Positions 13,864 to 16,778 of a stretch of 16,778 bases of DNA are shown here, piece by piece (the stretch's first letter is position 1; every line of letters starts with the position of its first letter). The DNA is from RGIG7332 sp045589235 (GTDB lineage: Bacteria > Bacillota > Clostridia > Oscillospirales > JAAYXM01). The notes under the pieces are model-generated. The model ran no database searches and was not told the origin of the DNA. It worked only from the letters and a program-made list of their open reading frames with translations. Position numbers and translations under genes: made by a program. The stretch lies in the NCBI GenBank assembly GCA_045589235.1, contig JAZNOR010000020.1:1-16778 (forward strand), in the 5' to 3' direction.

Positions 13864-15036
13864 ATGGATTATAAAAAACAAGCTATCCTTTCCCACGAGG
13901 AATGGCAGGGTAAGATTGAAGTTACTTGCCGTTGCCCTGTAGCTACAAAGGACGATCTTTCAGTTGCGTATACTCCGGGTGTTGCTGAGCCGTGTTTGGA
14001 AATCAGCAAGGATGTTGATTTAAGCTATAAATATACTCGTCGCGGCAACTTAGTTGCTGTTGTTACAGACGGTACCGCTGTTTTAGGTCTCGGTGACATC
14101 GGTCCTGAGGCTGGTATGCCGGTTATGGAGGGCAAGTGCGTGCTCTTCAAGGCATTCGGTGGTGTTGATGCATTCCCTCTCTGTGTTCGTTCAAAGGACG
14201 TTGATGAAATCGTTAAAACCGTTTCTCTCCTTGCAGGCTCATTCGGTGATATCAACCTCGAGGACATCGCTGCTCCGCGTTGCTTTGAGATCGAGCGCAA
14301 ATTAAAGGAAGTTTGCGATATTCCGATATTCCACGATGACCAGCACGGTACTGCAGTAGTTTCTGCTGCTGCTATGATCGGTGCTTGCCGTCTCACAAAG
14401 AAGAACATAGGCGACCTCAAGGCTGTTGTTTCAGGTGCAGGCGCTGCTGCTATCGCAGTTACCCGTCTTCTCATGGCACTCGGTCTTAAAGAAGTTATCC
14501 TCTGCGACCGCAAGGGTGCTATCTACGAAGGTCGCGAGGGCCTCAATTCTGAGAAAGAAGCTATGGCTAAGATTACAAACCGCAACAAGGTTGCAGGCTC
14601 ACTTGCTGACGTTATGGTTGGCGCTGACGTTGTATTCGGTCTCTCAGGCCCGGGTATCATCACTCAGGATATGGTTCGTTCAATGAACAAAGACCCGATG
14701 GTATTCGTTATGTCTAACCCGACTCCGGAAATCTTCCCGGATGAGGCAATTGCTGCAGGTGCTGCTGTTGTTGGTACCGGTCGTTCAGACTTCCCGAACC
14801 AGATCAACAACCTCCTTGCATTCCCGGGTATCTTCCGCGGTGCTCTTGATGTTCGCGCAAGCGATATCAACGACGAAATGAAGGTTGCTGCAGCTTATGC
14901 TATCGCAAACCTCATCGACGAGAAGGATCTCCGTGCTGACAGAATTATTATCGAGCCGACTGATCCGAAGGTTGCTCCGGCTGTTGCTGCTGCAGTTGCA
15001 GAAGCTGCTCGCAAGACAGGCGTTGCAAGAATCTAG
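13864..15036 (+). CDS. NAD(P)-dependent malic enzyme
   Basis: This cytoplasmic enzyme oxidatively decarboxylates malate to pyruvate. The 390-residue product is the short bacterial form without a phosphotransacetylase-like C-terminal domain. SVAYTPGVAEPC carries the likely catalytic Tyr36, and MEGKCVLFKAFGGVDA carries Lys91. Metal ligands lie in NLEDIAAPRCFEIE (131-144) and FHDDQHGT (156-162). The dinucleotide fold starts at VSGAGAAA (189-196), and VMSNPTPEIFPDEA follows. The ATG at 13864 has AGGAGG 8 bases upstream; a longer frame from 13810 crosses the promoter and ribosome binding site. Asp214 after VILC at the end of the second beta strand points toward NAD, but cofactor choice is not certain. 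The gene is monocistronic. Confidence 0.95.
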   Translation: MDYKKQAILSHEEWQGKIEVTCRCPVATKDDLSVAYTPGVAEPCLEISKDVDLSYKYTRRGNLVAVVTDGTAVLGLGDIGPEAGMPVMEGKCVLFKAFGGVDAFPLCVRSKDVDEIVKTVSLLAGSFGDINLEDIAAPRCFEIERKLKEVCDIPIFHDDQHGTAVVSAAAMIGACRLTKKNIGDLKAVVSGAGAAAIAVTRLLMALGLKEVILCDRKGAIYEGREGLNSEKEAMAKITNRNKVAGSLADVMVGADVVFGLSGPGIITQDMVRSMNKDPMVFVMSNPTPEIFPDEAIAAGAAVVGTGRSDFPNQINNLLAFPGIFRGALDVRASDINDEMKVAAAYAIANLIDEKDLRADRIIIEPTDPKVAPAVAAAVAEAARKTGVARI

Positions 15037-15048
15037 TTTTATATACTT

Positions 15049-15079
15049 AAAAGCCGTGGTTTTAAACCACGGCTTTTTT
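15049..15079 (+). terminator. Intrinsic terminator of the malic enzyme gene
   Basis: AAAAGCCGTGG pairs with CCACGGCTTTT around a TTTTAAA centre, and six T follow (15074-15079). It starts 12 bases after the stop. Read in reverse it has four T, so it may also serve the convergent 59-residue gene. Confidence 0.93.
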
Positions 15080-15091
15080 ATTTGACAAATG

Positions 15092-15271
15092 CTACCTTCT
15101 CATTAAATCACGGTCTATATAATTTAGTCCTTTGTTTTTATTCACAGGTCGTTTGTCGCATCTACCTTCCATTAGAATTGCATCACCAATCTTAACTACT
15201 CGTGCCCTCATTCTGTCAATTTCGTTTAATATTTGAATAATCTCTTCGGTTACTCTCTCGTAATCAAGCAT
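15092..15271 (-). CDS. Small hypothetical protein (59 aa)
   Basis: The ATG at 15271-15269 is preceded 7 bases upstream by AAGGAGGAG, one of the best ribosome binding sites in the window, and the frame runs 59 codons to TAG. The product begins MLDYERVTEEIIQILNEIDR, probably an amphipathic helix, and ends with a basic KRPVNKNKGLNYIDRDLMRR. It has no signal peptide or membrane segment, and I recognise no family. It is transcribed divergently from the ribbon-helix-helix gene, with a 28-bp inverted repeat between them. It may be a small regulator or partner of that protein; this is inference from position only. Confidence 0.65.
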   Translation of the reverse strand: MLDYERVTEEIIQILNEIDRMRARVVKIGDAILMEGRCDKRPVNKNKGLNYIDRDLMRR

Positions 15272-15287
15272 ACTTTCTCCTCCTTTT

Positions 15288-15315
15288 GGAATTAAAATAG
15301 ATATATTTTAATTCC
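15288..15315. repeat. Perfect 12-bp inverted repeat between divergent small genes
   Basis: GGAATTAAAATA (15288-15299) and TATTTTAATTCC (15304-15315) are exact inverse complements around GATA. The repeat lies 16 bases upstream of the 59-residue gene and 65 bases upstream of the ribbon-helix-helix gene. It overlaps the 5' leader of the former. It fits an operator for the neighbouring DNA-binding protein, or an AT-rich mRNA hairpin. Confidence 0.75.
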
Positions 15316-15324
15316 GTTTTAAAC

Positions 15325-15333
15325 ATTATAACA
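15325..15333 (-). promoter_or_regulatory. Extended -10 promoter for the 59-aa gene
   Basis: On the minus strand TGT (15333-15331) precedes a perfect TATAAT (15330-15325), forming an extended -10 box. No good -35 lies 17 bases upstream. Transcription would start just before the inverted repeat at 15315-15288, so a protein bound there could block it. Confidence 0.45.
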
Positions 15334-15380
15334 CATAATGAGTTCAAAATAAAGCCATAATATATTCAGGAGGAAAAATT

Positions 15381-15545
15381 ATGGCTCAAAAAAGTATTTC
15401 AATCAGAATAGATGAAAGTATGCTTCACAAACTGCATATTGTTGCAGACTATGAGGCACGCTCTGCAAACAGTCAGGTTTTAATTTTAATCCGCGACTGT
15501 ATTGAGAAGTTTGAAAAGGAACACGGTACAATAGAAATAAAATAA
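15381..15545 (+). CDS. Small Arc-type ribbon-helix-helix DNA-binding protein (54 aa)
   Basis: The ATG at 15381 has CAGGAGG 7 bases upstream and the frame runs 54 codons. The product starts MAQKSISIRIDESMLHKLHI, an N-terminal beta strand with alternating polar residues (K4, S6, R9) followed by a helix. ARSANSQVLILIRDCIEKFEKEHG forms the turn and second helix. This is the layout of Arc/MetJ/CopG-fold repressors, which bind DNA as dimers through the strand. It may regulate itself and the divergent 59-residue gene via the inverted repeat at 15288-15315. No toxin partner follows; uppP has its own promoter right after the stop. It could also be an orphan antitoxin-like protein. Confidence 0.75.
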   Translation: MAQKSISIRIDESMLHKLHIVADYEARSANSQVLILIRDCIEKFEKEHGTIEIK

Positions 15546-15574
15546 TTGACATATCAATATCTTCCATATAGAAT
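15546..15574 (+). promoter_or_regulatory. Promoter of uppP
   Basis: TTGACA (15546-15551) and TAGAAT (15569-15574) are separated by 17 bases. The -35 begins immediately after the stop codon of the ribbon-helix-helix gene. The predicted start near 15581 gives a ~38-nt leader. Confidence 0.75.
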
Positions 15575-15618
15575 TAAATAGTACTTATCTTGCATATATT
15601 CTAACGGAGGAAAATGAT

Positions 15619-16434
15619 ATGGATTTTATTAAGTCAATTTTACTTGGAATTATCGAGGGTATAACCGAATGGCTCCCGATTTCGAGCACGGGGCATATGA
15701 TTCTCTTTAACGAGTTCACTAACACAACAAGCGGATTTTTTGCAACCGATGTGTTTTTATATGTCATTCAGCTCGGCGCAATTCTTGCTATTGCAACGCT
15801 TTATTTTAAAAAGCTAAATCCCTTCTCACCATCCAAATCAAAACAGGAAAAGCGCGATACTTGGAATATGTGGTTTAAGGTAATCGTTGCCTGCATTCCT
15901 GCTGCAGTTATTGGTTTGCTCTTAAATGATTTTATGGAGAATTTTGAAAATTGGTATGTAATCAGTGCAACGCTTATCATCTATGGTATTTTGTTTATTG
16001 TAATTGAGAACAAAAACAAAACATCAAAAATTAATGATTTAAACGAATTAAGCTACAAAACAGCAATTCTTATAGGTCTTTTTCAGGTGCTTTCGATTAT
16101 TCCGGGTACCTCGCGCTCAGGCTCAACGATTTTAGGCGCAATGCTCCTCGGCTGTTCAAGAAATTTATCTGCCGAGTTTTCGTTCTTCCTTGCAATTCCC
16201 GTTATGTTCGGCGTAAGTTTTTTAAAGCTTGTTACAAACGACTATGTAATGGCAGGTAATGAATGGTTTATTTTAATTCTCGCAATGGTTGTTGCTTATG
16301 TCGTTTCGATGCTCGCCGTTAAGTTCCTTACAAACTATGTTAAAAAGCACGATTTTAAAGTTTTCGGCTACTACCGCATTATTCTTGGTATAATCGTAAT
16401 TTTATATTTCGGATCAAAGCTGATATTTGCATAA
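15619..16434 (+). CDS. uppP: Undecaprenyl-diphosphate phosphatase (BacA family)
   Basis: UppP is an integral membrane enzyme that removes a phosphate from undecaprenyl diphosphate, regenerating the lipid carrier for peptidoglycan and other wall polymers. In many bacteria it also gives bacitracin resistance. The 271-residue product is full length, with about eight hydrophobic segments. Both family motifs are intact: EGITEWLPISSTGH at 13-26 and PGTSRSGST at 162-170, which carries the catalytic-region arginine R166. ACGGAGG lies 8 bases before the ATG. An overlapping ATG at 15614 is in another frame. The stop codon coincides with the first bases of the inverted-repeat element that follows. Confidence 0.96.
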   Translation: MDFIKSILLGIIEGITEWLPISSTGHMILFNEFTNTTSGFFATDVFLYVIQLGAILAIATLYFKKLNPFSPSKSKQEKRDTWNMWFKVIVACIPAAVIGLLLNDFMENFENWYVISATLIIYGILFIVIENKNKTSKINDLNELSYKTAILIGLFQVLSIIPGTSRSGSTILGAMLLGCSRNLSAEFSFFLAIPVMFGVSFLKLVTNDYVMAGNEWFILILAMVVAYVVSMLAVKFLTNYVKKHDFKVFGYYRIILGIIVILYFGSKLIFA

Positions 16435-16742
16435 AAAAGAGAGGCTTCGGCGCCTTCACACAGGGATAATTTGTCATAAAAACACTATTTTAGCGCCGAG
16501 CTTCACAAAAATATTTGAAATCCGTCAGGATATCTGCTTATTTTTTGCTTGCTCTGCATCAAAAATTGCAGTTTTTATGATGCTTTGCAGTTTTGGGATA
16601 GAGATTTTTCGTTTAATAGAAAGAATAAAAAATCGGTAATACTGGCGTATTACCGATTTTTTTGATGCACTATTAACGGAAAAGATCAGTCCAAAACCAA
16701 TTTCTTCCTATGTGAAGGCGCCGTTAAGACCTCTCTTTTTTT
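16433..16742. mobile_element. 310-bp element with long terminal inverted repeats (MITE-like or structured RNA)
   Basis: The two ends are inverse copies. AAAAAAGAGAGG (16433-16444) matches 16730-16741, CTT (16445-16447) matches 16726-16728, and CGGCGCCTTCACA (16448-16460) matches 16711-16723. Imperfect pairing continues to about 16473/16698. No convincing protein is encoded inside. The element contains a 16-bp hairpin at 16627-16662 and a weaker one at 16556-16583. GCGCC-GAG-CTTCACA at 16493-16507 resembles an internal copy of the terminal motif. It fills the whole gap between uppP and the next convergent gene. A non-autonomous transposon-derived repeat is the first explanation, and a large folded RNA the second. 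No target duplication is clear, because both ends merge into A/T runs. Confidence 0.6.
16627..16663 (+). terminator. Perfect 16-bp hairpin with T-tract, probable bidirectional terminator
   Basis: AAAAAATCGGTAATAC (16627-16642) pairs perfectly with 16647-16662 around a TGGC loop, and a run of seven T ends at 16663. The opposite strand also ends in six T. It would end uppP transcription and possibly that of the convergent gene. It lies about 190 bases after uppP, inside the inverted-repeat element. Confidence 0.78.
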
Positions 16743-16778
16743 ATTCGTATTTTACATCTACCCACGCGTTTTTCTCTG
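16741..16778 (-). CDS. C-terminal end of a minus-strand gene, partial
   Basis: Read on the minus strand from the window edge, one frame gives EKNAWVDVKYE and then TAA at 16743-16741. The codons look like neighbouring genes, and the stop lies at the outer edge of the inverted-repeat element, mirroring the uppP stop at the other edge. Eleven residues are too few to name a product, and the reading itself is tentative. Confidence 0.35.
   Translation of the reverse strand, partial: EKNAWVDVKYE

Noticed and set aside
14025..14513. 162-residue frame antisense to the malic enzyme gene
   Set aside because: It is a shadow of the highly biased codon use in the malic enzyme gene, with no ribosome binding site, no promoter and low-complexity Arg/Ser/Pro-rich content.
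16427..16639. 70-residue plus-strand frame starting at TTG near the end of uppP
   Set aside because: It starts inside uppP without a ribosome binding site and runs through the inverted-repeat element and its hairpins. The product looks like random translation of repeat DNA.
1..16778. CRISPR arrays, tRNA or rRNA genes, complete insertion sequences, prophage or defence genes
   Set aside because: I looked for regularly spaced repeats, transposase or integrase motifs and cloverleaf patterns and saw none. Apart from the small-gene module and the 310-bp element, the window is ordinary core genome.

Overview
The window looks like chromosomal backbone of a Gram-positive, endospore-forming member of the Clostridia, probably an uncultured gut Oscillospirales-type bacterium; the lineage is inferred. 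The evidence is low-GC spacers with strong consensus sigma-A promoters, AGGAGG-type ribosome binding sites and intrinsic terminators. Gene content agrees: a SpoVB-type flippase, a RicT/YaaT protein, a DarA/PstA c-di-AMP receptor next to holB, a FemX-type aminoacyltransferase and an NAD malic enzyme. No phage, plasmid, CRISPR, tRNA or rRNA genes are visible.

Layout. (1) 1-1424, minus: the first ~474 residues of transketolase, cut by the window edge. (2) 1447-4293, plus: rpsO and pnp, with a structured rpsO leader, a hairpin after rpsO, a ~104-nt nested hairpin in front of pnp and a terminator after it. (3) 4347-5852, plus: a SpoVB/MurJ-superfamily flippase starting at TTG, overlapping tail-to-tail with the next operon. 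(4) 12902-5824, minus: a seven-gene operon from one clear promoter, femX-like, alr-like, Orn/Lys/Arg decarboxylase, darA, holB, ricT and a GNAT-mutarotase fusion. It resembles the yaaO-tmk-yaaQ-yaaR-holB-yaaT region of Bacillus but lacks tmk and yaaR. (5) 13755-12917, minus: acpP and a two-CBS-domain protein, each with a terminator-like hairpin. (6) 13791-15079, plus: malic enzyme, divergent from acpP. (7) 15092-15545: two small divergent genes (59 aa unknown; 54 aa ribbon-helix-helix) flanking a perfect 12-bp inverted repeat. (8) 15546-16434, plus: uppP. (9) 16433-16742: a ~310-bp element with long imperfect terminal inverted repeats and internal hairpins, filling the whole gap between uppP and a convergent gene that runs off the window.

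Several genes share a cell-envelope theme: uppP recycles the undecaprenyl carrier, the SpoVB protein probably flips lipid-linked precursors, the alr-like gene may supply D-alanine, and the FemX-like protein probably adds bridge amino acids. AcpP carries acyl chains for lipid synthesis. HolB, PNPase and S15 belong to replication, RNA decay and translation.

The parts least explained by known families are the inverted-repeat element after uppP, the nested hairpin before pnp, the RHH/inverted-repeat/small-ORF module and the GNAT-mutarotase fusion.
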